NCBI GenBank assembly: GCA_029821755.1
Contig: JALGSV010000009.1
Location: forward strand, 62,001-126,000
DNA: 64,000 bases
Source: Candidatus Zipacnadum vermilionense
Lineage (GTDB): Bacteria > Armatimonadota > Zipacnadia > Zipacnadales > Zipacnadaceae
Direction of reading: 5' to 3'
Shown here: positions 33,620-42,187 of the stretch, piece after piece
Position numbering within the stretch: the stretch's first letter is position 1
Layout: each line of letters opens with the position of its first letter
Notes under the pieces: model-generated
The model's database searches: none
What the model saw: only the letters and a program-made list of their open reading frames with translations
What the model was told of the DNA's origin: nothing
Made by a program: the position numbers and the translations under genes

Positions 33620-36001
33620 CTACAGGGCGGGGTCCTCCTCCTCACCGTAGTCTACCAGGACATCCTCGGCGTCCACGGACCCTTCCTCTTCCCCAGGATC
33701 ACCACCGAGGCCGGCGCCGTTCAGGTAACTGTGGACGAAGCCGGGGGCGATCAACACCTGCCGCGGCTTGCTGCCCTCGTGGGGGCCGATGACACCGCGG
33801 CGCTCCATCTCGTCGATGAGGCGGCCGGCCCGTGCGTAGCCCACCTTGAAGCGCCGCTGAATCATGCTCACCGAGGCCATCTGCTCGCCTGTGACGTACT
33901 CTACGGTCGCGGCGAACAGCTCGTCGCCCACCTCCATCTCCTCGCCGAAGTCGTCCTCACCCTCGGGTAGCTCGGGGACGATCTGGTACTCCGGCTCGCC
34001 CTGGTCGCGCAGGTACTCGGCGACCTTGCTGATGTCCTCGCGGGGGACGAAGCTGCCCTGGATGCGCTTGGGCTTGGGGGCCTCCAGCGGGGCGTAGAGC
34101 ATGTCGCCGTGGCCGATGAGGCGCTCGGCGCCCTGGCCGTCGAGGATGGTGCGGGAGTCGTGGATGCTGGCGACGGCGAACGAGATGCGGGAGGGCATGT
34201 TGGCCTTGATGTTGCCGGTGATGATCTTGACCGAGGGGCGCTGGGTGGCGACGACCAGGTGGATGCCGGTGGCGCGGGCGAGCTGGGCCAACCGGCAGAT
34301 GGAGTACTCGAACTCCGCCTTGGCCTGCATCATCAGGTCGGCCAACTCGTCGATGATGATGACCACGCGGGGCAGGGGGTCGAAGTGCTCGATCTCGTCG
34401 CCCTGGGAGAGCCGGGCCCGATCGTTGTACTCGTTGATGTTGGTCACGCCTTGGACTGCAAAGCGGTCATAGCGCTTCTCCATCTCCTTGATGGCCTTGC
34501 GCATGACGTCCGCCGCCTGCTTGACGCTGTGCACCACCGGGGAGAGCAGGTGGGGAATGCCGTCGTAGACGGCCATCTCCACCCGCTTCGGGTCAATGAT
34601 GATGAGGCGGACCTCCTGGGGACTGTGCATCATCACCAGGCTGAGAATGACCGAGTGGAGGCAGACGGACTTGCCCGAGCCGGTCGCTCCAGCGACGAGC
34701 AGGTGAGGCATGGAGACCAGATCGGCGACCACTGGGCCCCCGGCGATGTCTCGCCCCAAAGCCAGAGGTAGCTTGCCGCGGGGGGCTTCCCGGAACTCCG
34801 GCGACTCCAGTACTCCTCGCAGACTGACCATGGAACGGTGCTCGTTGGGGACCTCGATGCCGATGGCGGACTTGCCCGGGATCGGTGCTTCCACGCGCAC
34901 GTCTATCGCCGCCAGGGCCATCGCCAGGTCGTCGGCGAGGCTAGTGATCTTGGCGACGCGAATGCCGCGGTCGGGCTCCACCTCGTAGCGAGTGAGCACA
35001 GGACCGCGCTCATAGTGGGTGACCTTGGCGGAAATGCCGAAGCTATCGAGGGTGTCCTCCAGGGTGATGATGCGCTCGGCGGTCTCCTCCCGCATCTCCT
35101 GGCGGTTGGAGTCCTCCTCAAATTCCTGGAGCATGGAGAGCGACGGATGCTGGTAGGGGCCAGCCTCGGGGCGCGGATAGTCCACGGGGGCGGCGAGGAG
35201 CGGGTCCAGTTCCAATTGCTCAGCCGGCGGAGTCTCGGTGGGAATCTCCGGGGCAGGGCGCGCAGGCGACGAAGCCTTGCGTTTGCGGGGAGCGGGCGTC
35301 TCGGCCGGGGGGGGCTCGCCCTCGCGGAGGTCGACGCGAGGCTCGCCGGGGGGTTGCGTGACCGTGGCGGCAGGGCGCTTGCTACGCTTGGTCTTCTCGG
35401 CGGCCTCGCGCAGGCCGCGGCGCCGGCGCGCCGGGGTGTTCTCCAGGGCGGGTGCCGGCAGGCAGGAACGGACGCGGCGGGCGGCCAGCGCCAGCAGGCG
35501 GGCTAGCTCGCGGGCGGTGACCTGAGTAATGAGCAGCACAGCCGCAATGACCACCCCGGCCAAGACCACGTAAGCCCCGGCATGGCCCAAGACGCGGTAC
35601 AGGCTATAGGCGATTCCGGCTCCCAGGTAGCCGCCGGAATGGGTGACGAAGTAGTGGCTGAAGAGGTAGGGCGTGGGGATGGTCGGCAGCGGCAAGAGGG
35701 TGATGATGACCAGGAAAAGCAAGGCGATGCCAGGGAGGACGCGGCGGTCGCCCCAAGGATGGCGCTCCAGGAAGTAGTAGGCAGCCACGGCGAGGCAGGC
35801 GATGGCGATGAGGTAGGCGCCATAGCCGAAGGCGAGCAGCAGGCCCTCGGAGACGTAGTGAATGAAGTAGGCCTGGGCGCCGCGACTAAGCAGGAGACTG
35901 ACCAGCACCAGCGCCCCGAGGGTGGCCAGGGCGACGGCGAGGAGGTCGCGGTGGAGATGGTCCGGCGGCGGCGCCGGAGGGCGGGAACGAGATCGGGCCA
36001 C
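33620..36001 (-). CDS. ftsK: FtsK/SpoIIIE-family DNA translocase
   Basis: A 793-aa protein. Four to five transmembrane helices occupy about residues 20-175, and a Pro/Arg-rich linker (about 180-270) is shorter than in E. coli FtsK. The RecA-like motor follows, with Walker A GATGSGKSVCLHS and Walker B RVVIIIDELADLM, then a C-terminal winged-helix gamma domain (MASVSMIQRRFKVGYARAGR, with LIDEMERRGVIGPHEG) that reads KOPS-type polar sequences. It pumps chromosome DNA through the closing septum. The start is GTG behind AAGGGTGA, and an extended -10 promoter lies about 60 bp upstream. Confidence 0.95.
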   Translation of the reverse strand: MARSRSRPPAPPPDHLHRDLLAVALATLGALVLVSLLLSRGAQAYFIHYVSEGLLLAFGYGAYLIAIACLAVAAYYFLERHPWGDRRVLPGIALLFLVIITLLPLPTIPTPYLFSHYFVTHSGGYLGAGIAYSLYRVLGHAGAYVVLAGVVIAAVLLITQVTARELARLLALAARRVRSCLPAPALENTPARRRRGLREAAEKTKRSKRPAATVTQPPGEPRVDLREGEPPPAETPAPRKRKASSPARPAPEIPTETPPAEQLELDPLLAAPVDYPRPEAGPYQHPSLSMLQEFEEDSNRQEMREETAERIITLEDTLDSFGISAKVTHYERGPVLTRYEVEPDRGIRVAKITSLADDLAMALAAIDVRVEAPIPGKSAIGIEVPNEHRSMVSLRGVLESPEFREAPRGKLPLALGRDIAGGPVVADLVSMPHLLVAGATGSGKSVCLHSVILSLVMMHSPQEVRLIIIDPKRVEMAVYDGIPHLLSPVVHSVKQAADVMRKAIKEMEKRYDRFAVQGVTNINEYNDRARLSQGDEIEHFDPLPRVVIIIDELADLMMQAKAEFEYSICRLAQLARATGIHLVVATQRPSVKIITGNIKANMPSRISFAVASIHDSRTILDGQGAERLIGHGDMLYAPLEAPKPKRIQGSFVPREDISKVAEYLRDQGEPEYQIVPELPEGEDDFGEEMEVGDELFAATVEYVTGEQMASVSMIQRRFKVGYARAGRLIDEMERRGVIGPHEGSKPRQVLIAPGFVHSYLNGAGLGGDPGEEEGSVDAEDVLVDYGEEEDPAL

Positions 36002-36060
36002 GGAGTCACCCTTATTCTGTGATGTAGTCTGTGAGCGGCAAGGGGTGAAGCGCTGGGGGG

Positions 36061-36069
36061 ATTATAGCA
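36061..36069 (-). promoter_or_regulatory. Extended -10 promoter of ftsK
   Basis: The minus strand reads TGCTATAAT, a full TGn extended -10 with a perfect TATAAT. There is no good -35, which extended -10 promoters can do without. The leader to the GTG would be about 50 nt. Confidence 0.55.
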
Positions 36070-36167
36070 CACGGGAGAGGGAGGGGAAAGCGGGGGCCGC
36101 GGAAGGCAATGGACTGGTGAACGGCGAGGAGAGACCTTCTCGCGCGGACGCGAAAGCGTCAGTCCCC

Positions 36168-36569
36168 TCACGCCCATTGGAGCAGGGGGCCGCTGGGGGT
36201 GATGGTTTCCTGGATGGCTAGGGTTAGCTCCTGGAGGGAGATGGGCTTGAGCAGGACGCGGTCGGCAAGGGTGGCGGCCTCTTGCAGGAGCGCGGACTCC
36301 CGCGGAAGGCCGGTGAGTATCCAGATGCTGATCTTGCCCATGGCCTCCTGCTGGCGCAAGTCCCGGCAAACGTCGCGGCCGTCTACGCCGGGCATGTCCA
36401 GGTCCAAGAGGATTAGATCGGGATGGTGCAGGGCCGCCAGCCGCGTCCCCTCCTCCCCGCTGCCCGCCGCCCATACCTGGGCCTCGCAGGTCTCGGCAAG
36501 AGCGGCGGCCAGCGTGCGGGTGACCAGCGCGTCGTCGTCCACCACCAGGAGGCGCAGCACGGGTCTCAT
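36168..36569 (-). CDS. Single-domain response regulator
   Basis: A 133-aa receiver domain only. The acidic pocket is LLVVDDDALV, the phospho-acceptor Asp lies in DLILLDLDMPGVDG, Thr in IWILTGLP and Lys in DRVLLKPIS. There is no output domain, so it must act through protein contact, like CheY or Spo0F. The ATG overlaps the stop of the histidine-kinase-like gene (ATGA), coupling their translation. The coding frame extends upstream inside the kinase gene but without homology. Confidence 0.9.
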   Translation of the reverse strand: MRPVLRLLVVDDDALVTRTLAAALAETCEAQVWAAGSGEEGTRLAALHHPDLILLDLDMPGVDGRDVCRDLRQQEAMGKISIWILTGLPRESALLQEAATLADRVLLKPISLQELTLAIQETITPSGPLLQWA

Positions 36570-37354
36570 AGTTGCACCGCCATTCCTGGTTGGGCCGCGT
36601 AGTCGGCCTCGGCCATGGTCGGCGCGGACAGGGAGCTGACGCCGGCAGCACGAGCGCGGGGGAAGCTGACTACCAGGTGGGGGTCGTCCTCGCCCTCGGC
36701 TGTCTCCAGCCATCCGCCGTGCTGCTCAACAATCCGACGCGCCGCGGCGGGGCTGATGCGCGACCAGTCGAGGACCTGCTCGGCGGCGCCGCTCCCCGGG
36801 GGCGAGTGGCGGGAGAGGGAGACGGTGATGGCCTCGGCCTCGCTGTTGGTGACTTCGATGGCGGCCTCCACTCGGGTGCCGCAGGGCGAGGCGACCAGGA
36901 AGTACTCCAGCAGGCCGCGCAGGGCCTGGGTGACGCGGCCCTGGTGGCCACCGATGAGTGCCGCCGCCGGGGAGGGGGAAAGGTCCATCTCTTGCTCCAG
37001 ATGGGACGCCAGGCCGGATAGTTCGCGGCCGGCGGCGTCCAGGGCTACGTTGAGGTCGGCAATTTCCTCCCCGGGCGGCGTCTCCGGCGGGATAGGGCGG
37101 GCGAGTTCGGAGAAGTCCTCGAGCAGGCGGACCACCCGGCCGGTCTGCTCAGCGATCATCTCGGCATAGCCGCGGCGGTAGGCGGCGTCATCGGCGCGAG
37201 GGCCGATGAGCACCTCCGCGCCAATCTTGGCCGAGGTGAGGACCGACCGCATTTCGTGCACTAGGGAGCGGACCATCGTCCAACGTTCCAGGTCTTCCGC
37301 GGTGGCCTGCGGTAGCTCGTGATGTTCTTCGAGAGTTGCTGTGACCGCCTGCAT
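36566..37354 (-). CDS. Histidine-kinase-like protein with degenerate ATPase domain
   Basis: A 262-aa soluble protein. The dimerisation H-box is MVRSLVHEMRSVLTSAKIGA, with the candidate phospho-His around residue 33. The following region has the length of a HATPase domain, but the N-box (LLEYFLVASPCG) lacks the key Asn and no DxGxG G1 box is visible, so ATP binding is doubtful. No transmembrane or PAS segment is present. It is coupled to a receiver-only regulator. It may serve as a histidine phosphotransfer or anti-kinase protein, as with Spo0B-like folds; that is inference. A minus-strand TATACT lies about 70 bp upstream. Confidence 0.7.
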   Translation of the reverse strand: MQAVTATLEEHHELPQATAEDLERWTMVRSLVHEMRSVLTSAKIGAEVLIGPRADDAAYRRGYAEMIAEQTGRVVRLLEDFSELARPIPPETPPGEEIADLNVALDAAGRELSGLASHLEQEMDLSPSPAAALIGGHQGRVTQALRGLLEYFLVASPCGTRVEAAIEVTNSEAEAITVSLSRHSPPGSGAAEQVLDWSRISPAAARRIVEQHGGWLETAEGEDDPHLVVSFPRARAAGVSSLSAPTMAEADYAAQPGMAVQL

Positions 37355-37421
37355 TTTTCCCCCAGGTGGGCTTTCGCGATCTCGCCTGCGCCCGCCGAAC
37401 GCGGCTAATGGCTGAGTGGCG

Positions 37422-37427
37422 AGTATA
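37422..37427 (-). promoter_or_regulatory. Probable -10 element upstream of the kinase-like gene
   Basis: TATACT on the minus strand, in the most A+T-rich part of the spacer. The -35 (TTTAAG at 19 bp or TAAGAT at 17 bp) is poor. Confidence 0.35.
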
Positions 37428-37606
37428 TCGGCGATTGTGACTAAATCTTAAACGATTAGCCACGGATTGGCCCTGCGTGGTGCAATCTCACCGCCTGTCC
37501 CCTCCCTGCGCGTAGAGGCGCAAGGCGGAGGAGCGGGCGTTGAGGGGGGCTCGCAGGGGGGCACTCGGGGAGGTGGACTGTTCTCGAGGGGCGGGGGCGT
37601 CGCAGG

Positions 37607-38356
37607 CTAGGCGACCAGCTTCTCCAGGGCCTCGTCGCTGATCTCGAAGTTGGCGAAGACCTGCTGGACGTCGTCGTGGTCGTTGAGGTCGTCCAGGAGG
37701 CGCAAGAGCTTGGGGGTGTCCTCGTCGGACACCGGCGTGGTGGTGTTGGGGAGCATGGTCAGCTCGGCGCGCTCGGGGGCGAGGCCGGCCGCACGGACGG
37801 CCGCGGATACCGCAGAAAAGTCCTCCGGTGCGGTGCGAATCTCCCAGGTGTCGCCGCCGTCGGCGACCTCCTCGGCGCCGGCCTCCACCGCGAGGTCGAA
37901 GATGGTCTCTTCATCCGTCGCGTCCCGGGGAACGACGATCTCGCCCTTCTGCTGGAACATGTAGGTAACACTGCCCGGCGCGCCTAGGCTGCCACCGTGC
38001 TTCTTTATGATGGAGCGGACATCGGAGACGCTCCGCTTTTCGTTGTCGGTGAGGCAACTGATGATCATCGCCACGCCGCCGGGGCCATAGCCCTCGTAGA
38101 TAGCGCTCTCGTAGCTCTCGCCCTCGATCTCGCCGGTGCCGCGCTTGATGGCGTGTTCGATCTTGTCCTTGGGCATCTCGGCTTCTTTGGCCTCGTCCAC
38201 GACGGTGCGGAGCTTGGCGTTGAGCCCAGGATCGCCGCCGCCCTCGCGAGCCGCCACGATCAGGCGCTTGGAGAGCTTGGCGAAGATCTTGCCTCGCTTC
38301 TCATCCTGGCGCCCCTTGCGGTGCTGGATATTGGCCCATTTTGAGTGTCCGGACAT
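37607..38356 (-). CDS. yebC: YebC/PmpR-family protein (transcription/translation factor)
   Basis: A 249-aa protein with the standard YebC opening MSGHSKWANIQHRKGRQDEK and the conserved blocks AAREGGGDPGLN, YEGYGPGGVAMII and LTDNEKRSVSDVR. Length and all three domains look normal. YebC proteins have been described as DNA-binding regulators and, more recently, as factors that ease translation of proline-rich stretches. That second role could matter here, where several Pro/Ala-rich proteins are encoded. The start is set by GGAGGT eight bases upstream, and the promoter is excellent. Confidence 0.95.
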   Translation of the reverse strand: MSGHSKWANIQHRKGRQDEKRGKIFAKLSKRLIVAAREGGGDPGLNAKLRTVVDEAKEAEMPKDKIEHAIKRGTGEIEGESYESAIYEGYGPGGVAMIISCLTDNEKRSVSDVRSIIKKHGGSLGAPGSVTYMFQQKGEIVVPRDATDEETIFDLAVEAGAEEVADGGDTWEIRTAPEDFSAVSAAVRAAGLAPERAELTMLPNTTTPVSDEDTPKLLRLLDDLNDHDDVQQVFANFEISDEALEKLVA

Positions 38357-38398
38357 ATATGTAACCTCCGTCAGAAAGCCGTGTGCCAGTACGGAGGC

Positions 38399-38427
38399 AT
38401 TATACCAGCGACGGCAAACACGCTCAA
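38399..38427 (-). promoter_or_regulatory. Sigma-70-like promoter of yebC
   Basis: The minus strand carries TTGAGC, a 17-bp spacer and a perfect TATAAT, about 43 bp before the yebC ATG. It is the best housekeeping promoter in the window. Confidence 0.7.
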
Positions 38428-38632
38428 GGCGTTGGTCGGATAGGAGGTGCGGCCTCAGATTAGGAGGGTCCCTGGCCAGAGTCTCAGACCGCGGGCGTCG
38501 CATGGTTCCGCCCGGGCGCCTCCGTGCTGGGCAAGCGTCATAAAGAAAACCCTAGAGAAGGGGCCCAGGAAGAAGGACTAATGGCATGGCTGGCGAAGAG
38601 AAAAGGAGGGAATATAGACGGAGGTGTCTGAA

Positions 38633-39847
38633 ATGAAAAGAAGTCTTGGGTGGTTGAAGGTTATGGGTGTGGCGGTGATCATGACCGCCGTCCTGTTGGC
38701 GGTGGCGGGGCCAGCTGCCGCACAGGCGCCGGGACTGCAGCGGAAGATAGTGGTCTTCCAGGAGCAGGCAGTAGACCAACCCTCCCAAGCGGCGCTGTTG
38801 CGCGGGGCGGGTGGGCTGATTGACAAGCCGGTGCCGTCGCTCAACGCTTGGGCGGTAGCTCTCCCGGCGCAGGCGGTCCGCGCCCTGCTGGCGCGCGCCG
38901 AAGTGGCGAGGATCGATGACGACCTGGAGATCCATGCGCTGGGTGTGGGGGCATCTGCGCGTGGCGGTAAGCCCGGGAAGCCTAAGCCCCCCCCCTCCCC
39001 GCAACCGGCGCAGATCATTCCTTGGGGGATAGAGCGAGTTGGCGCGCCCGCCGTCTGGGCCTACAGCGGGGGGACGGGCGTCAAGGTGGCAATACTGGAC
39101 ACGGGGATTGACTTGGACCATCCCGACCTAGCAGCCAATATCGCCGGGGGCTATAACGCTATCCGGGCCCGGTCCACCTACGACGATGACAACGGACACG
39201 GGACCCATATCGCCGGCAGCGTAGCGGCGCTGGACAACAGCATCGGCGTAGTGGGCGTGGCGCCGCAGGCCTCGCTCTATGCCGTCAAGGCCCTCGACCG
39301 CAAGGGCGTCGGGCGCCTGTCTAGCCTGATCAACGGGCTAGCCTGGTGCATCAGCCAGGACATACAAATAGTGAACATGTCGCTGGGAAGCAGCGGTGAC
39401 AACCTCTCCTTCCACCAGAGCATCCAGGCGGCCTACGATGCCGGTATCGTGCTGGTGGCGGCGGCGGGGAACTCCGGGGGGACGCCGGTCGATTATCCGG
39501 CCGCCTACCCGGAGTGCATCTCCGTCTCGGCCACCGACAGCACCGACCAACTCGCCGGGTTCAGCAGTTGGGGCAAGGTGGATCTGGCGGCACCGGGCGA
39601 CATCGTCTACTCCACCTACAACACGGGCTACTACGCAACCGGGAGCGGCACCTCGATGGCCGCGCCGCATGTGTCCGGAGTGGCCGCCTTGTACTTGGCT
39701 CTGCACGGCGGGTCCGATCCAGAGGGGGTCAAGGCCGCTCTGCAGGCCACGGCCGACACCACCGTCGGGGCTGCCGGTGATCCCCTGTGGAGTCTGTACT
39801 TTGGGGCGGGGCTGGTCAACGCTGTCGGAGCCGTGATGGTGCCGTAG
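38633..39847 (+). CDS. Secreted subtilisin-like serine protease (peptidase S8)
   Basis: A 404-aa preproenzyme. A signal peptide (VMGVAVIMTAVLLAVAGPAAA) is followed by an I9-like propeptide of about 90 aa and a Pro/Lys linker (GKPGKPKPPPSPQP), then the S8 domain. The catalytic residues are Asp in VAILDTGIDLDHP, His in NGHGTHIAGS and Ser in GTSMAAPHVSG, with the oxyanion Asn in AAAGNSGG. No cell-surface anchor is seen, so it is probably released. The start is set by GGAGGTG nine bases before the ATG; a GTG three codons upstream overlaps that site. Confidence 0.94.
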   Translation: MKRSLGWLKVMGVAVIMTAVLLAVAGPAAAQAPGLQRKIVVFQEQAVDQPSQAALLRGAGGLIDKPVPSLNAWAVALPAQAVRALLARAEVARIDDDLEIHALGVGASARGGKPGKPKPPPSPQPAQIIPWGIERVGAPAVWAYSGGTGVKVAILDTGIDLDHPDLAANIAGGYNAIRARSTYDDDNGHGTHIAGSVAALDNSIGVVGVAPQASLYAVKALDRKGVGRLSSLINGLAWCISQDIQIVNMSLGSSGDNLSFHQSIQAAYDAGIVLVAAAGNSGGTPVDYPAAYPECISVSATDSTDQLAGFSSWGKVDLAAPGDIVYSTYNTGYYATGSGTSMAAPHVSGVAALYLALHGGSDPEGVKAALQATADTTVGAAGDPLWSLYFGAGLVNAVGAVMVP

Positions 39848-39991
39848 CAGCGCTGTGTGGCCCGCAAGCACGACGCCAGGGCGGAGCCAGGTGGCTCCGT
39901 CCTGTCTCTTTCCTCGTATGCAGGACTTCCCCGCCCACCGCCGAATATGCCTCTGTATTCTTCCCTTCAGTCTCTCCCGGAGGTCAGACCC

Positions 39992-40948
39992 ATGAAAATC
40001 GCCATGGTCGGCTGTGGCGGGATCGCACAGCGGCACCTGATCACGATCAGCGAGGCCGGGGACGAGCTGGTGGCGGCGGTGGATCCGGTTATCGAGAACG
40101 CGCACCGCGCAGCGGACCAGTACGGGGGGCAGGTCTTGGCCGGCGTGGAAGGGATGCTGGCGGTGCTCAAGCCGGAGGCAGCGGTGATTGCCTCGCCGCC
40201 GAATGTGCACCTGGCGAACGTCGTCCCTCTCCTGCGGGCGGGAGTGCCGGTGCTGCTGGAGAAGCCGATCGCGCACAACGCAGAGGACGCGGAAGCGCTG
40301 GTGGCGGTGCAAGCGGAAACGGGGACGCCGGCTTTCGTGGCATATTGCCACCGGTATAACCCGGCGGTGCAGTTCGTGCGGGAGGCCTACCGGGAAGGGC
40401 GGCTGGGGCATGTGAACTACTGGCTGAACCAGTTCACCGGCTGGGCGCCGCAGTTCATGGAGGCCTGGCGCACCGACCCGGCGGTGGCCGGGAGCGGGGT
40501 GGTCGGGGACAACGGGAGCCATGCGGTGGATATCTTCCAGTTCATCTTCGGGCCGCTGCGGGAGGTGCATGCGACGCTGCACTACCCGCAGGAGGGGCGG
40601 GCCGACGGGGAGGCGACGATCATGGGGGTGAGCGAGGGCGGGGTGCCCTGCCACCTCATGGTGGGATTCCTGGACGCCAAGGGGGAGGCATTCTTCGAGG
40701 CAGTGGGGACCGGAGGGGCGCTGAAGTATGACTACGGGACCTCGGGGGCGACCATCGAGTCCTGGCGGCCGGGCGAGCCGTCGGAGGCGGTGCCGCTGGT
40801 GGCGGATGCGGAAGTGAGGTTCGCGGCGCAGTTTGAGGCGTTCAAGGCAGCCCTCGGCGGAGAGCACACGGAGCTGTGCACCTTCGAGGAAGGGCTGGGA
40901 GTGCAGCGGGTGATTGACAGGTGTGTGGAGAAGGGGACGGTGGTGTAG
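39992..40948 (+). CDS. Gfo/Idh/MocA-family oxidoreductase
   Basis: A 318-aa NAD(P)-dependent sugar oxidoreductase. The Rossmann motif is IAMVGCGGIAQRHL, the conserved EKP motif is VLLEKPIAHN, and the catalytic region is GSGVVGDNGSHAVDIFQFIF with the family's D-x-x-x-H-x-x-D pattern varied to DNGSHAVD. It ends with a Rossmann-adjacent beta sheet as in glucose-fructose oxidoreductase relatives. The start is set by GGAGGT eight bases before the ATG. The next gene, 63 bp on, is a divergent member of the same fold class, so they probably act in one pathway, perhaps inositol or amino-sugar conversion. Confidence 0.9.
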   Translation: MKIAMVGCGGIAQRHLITISEAGDELVAAVDPVIENAHRAADQYGGQVLAGVEGMLAVLKPEAAVIASPPNVHLANVVPLLRAGVPVLLEKPIAHNAEDAEALVAVQAETGTPAFVAYCHRYNPAVQFVREAYREGRLGHVNYWLNQFTGWAPQFMEAWRTDPAVAGSGVVGDNGSHAVDIFQFIFGPLREVHATLHYPQEGRADGEATIMGVSEGGVPCHLMVGFLDAKGEAFFEAVGTGGALKYDYGTSGATIESWRPGEPSEAVPLVADAEVRFAAQFEAFKAALGGEHTELCTFEEGLGVQRVIDRCVEKGTVV

Positions 40949-41011
40949 GGGGAGGGGCCGTGCTCGTATGCGGCCCCTTCGGGAAATGACCGGTGCCACA
41001 GGAGGGTTCTC

Positions 41012-41899
41012 ATGAAATCCATCGGCTTTATTGACCACTACCTCAACAACTTCCATGCCAACCTGTATGTGCGGTTGATTCGGGAGGGTGCGTATAAGGA
41101 CGACTTTGAGGTTACCTGCGCGTATGGGGAGGCGGAGTGGCAGGGGGTGGATACGGAGGAATGGTGTGCGAAGAATGAGGTGCAGCGGCTGGCGACGCCC
41201 GCGGAGGTGGTGGAGGCGTCCGACTGCGTGATTGTGCTGTCGCCCAACAACCCGGAACGGCATCTGGAGCTGTCGAGGGACGCGCTGGTCTCCGGGAAGC
41301 CCTGTTACATTGACAAGACCTTCGCGCCAGACTATGCGACGGCGAAGGAGATGGCGGACCTGGCCGCCGCACACGGGACGCGCATGTTCTCGACCTCGGC
41401 CCTGCGCTATGCACCAGAGATTCAGGAGTTCCTGGGCGGCGTCGGGGTAGAGCATCCGGCGCGGGCGGTGGCGATGCGGGGGCCGAATGAGTATGAAGTC
41501 TACTCGGTACATGTGTATGAGCCTCTGACCATGCTGCTGGGGCCGGGGGCCGAAGCGATGCAGTACTTCGGGGACGGCAACTTCATGCTGTTCTCGCTGC
41601 GCTACCCGGACGGGCGGCTGGCGGCGGTGAACATGTTCCGGCCCTGGGGGTCCCTCGGGGAAAAGTCCTACGGGCACGCCTTCGAGGCCAGCGTGATGTT
41701 CGACTGCGGCGCGACCTCGTTCCCGCTGTCCATGGGTGAGGTGTTCAAGGACCTGGTGGACTCGATCTGCGGGTTCTTCCAGGGCGGAGAGGCGCCTGCT
41801 CCGGTGGAGGATACGCTGGAGGTCATGGCGCTGATCGAGGCCGGGCGGAAGGCGATGGCGAGGCCAGGGGAGTGGGTGGAGGTTGGGGCGGGCACCTAA
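41012..41899 (+). CDS. Gfo/Idh/MocA-like oxidoreductase, divergent
   Basis: A 295-aa protein. The N-terminus (MKSIGFIDHYLNNFHANLYV) lacks the usual GxGxxG turn, while the second half of the nucleotide fold is recognisable (DCVIVLSPNNPERHLELSRD, and GKPCYIDKTFAPDYATAKEM in place of EKP). The substrate His/Asp set is not obvious. Cofactor binding may therefore be altered; a dehydrogenase-like or sugar-binding role remains possible. The start is set by AGGAGG six bases before the ATG. It follows the canonical Gfo/Idh/MocA gene and precedes the sulfate-activation promoter. Confidence 0.75.
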   Translation: MKSIGFIDHYLNNFHANLYVRLIREGAYKDDFEVTCAYGEAEWQGVDTEEWCAKNEVQRLATPAEVVEASDCVIVLSPNNPERHLELSRDALVSGKPCYIDKTFAPDYATAKEMADLAAAHGTRMFSTSALRYAPEIQEFLGGVGVEHPARAVAMRGPNEYEVYSVHVYEPLTMLLGPGAEAMQYFGDGNFMLFSLRYPDGRLAAVNMFRPWGSLGEKSYGHAFEASVMFDCGATSFPLSMGEVFKDLVDSICGFFQGGEAPAPVEDTLEVMALIEAGRKAMARPGEWVEVGAGT

Positions 41900-41964
41900 A
41901 TCGGGGAGGGAGTCGGGCACTCCCGCTGTAGTCAGGCCGGAGTGTCAGGAGAGCGCTCGCAACC

Positions 41965-41993
41965 TTGACAGGGGACCGCGGGGGAGTTACCCT
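41965..41993 (+). promoter_or_regulatory. Sigma-70-like promoter of the sulfate-activation operon
   Basis: Perfect TTGACA, 17-bp spacer, then TACCCT, which keeps the key first, second and last bases of the -10. Transcription from here would give a leader of about 190 nt before sat. Confidence 0.6.
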
Positions 41994-42127
41994 GGGCGCT
42001 GTCAGCATATTGTCTCGGCGCGTGGAGTCGGGTCGCCGCCTGACGCTTCCTGTCTTCGCCCGGGCCCCGTGGCTCGGGCGCACCTGTGTCTGCTCGCCGA
42101 GGGGTAATTCAGCCCCGCCCCACCGAA

Positions 42128-42170
42128 AGGCCGGATTCGCTTCGCTCATCACGGCCCCTCCAGAGGGGCT
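42128..42170. repeat. GGCCGGATTCGCT-type dispersed repeat (family D), copy 1
   Basis: GGCCGGATTCGCTTCGCTCA followed by a CGGCCCCTCC core and a CAGAGGGG arm. The same sequence occurs at 60.5 kb. Shorter forms with only CGGCCCCTYCGGGA are at about 40960, 44855 and 63530. Confidence 0.55.
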
Positions 42171-42187
42171 TACAGGAGGTTGGTTTC

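Noticed and set aside
35503-36651. 382-codon frame spanning the ftsK upstream gap
   Set aside because: Out-of-frame shadow of ftsK and the response regulator; its N-terminal half is Arg/Pro low-complexity.
39338-41920. Very long antisense open frame (860 codons) across the oxidoreductase genes
   Set aside because: It is His/Pro/Arg-rich, runs opposite to two genes with clear families and good ribosome-binding sites, and reflects GC-rich codon structure.
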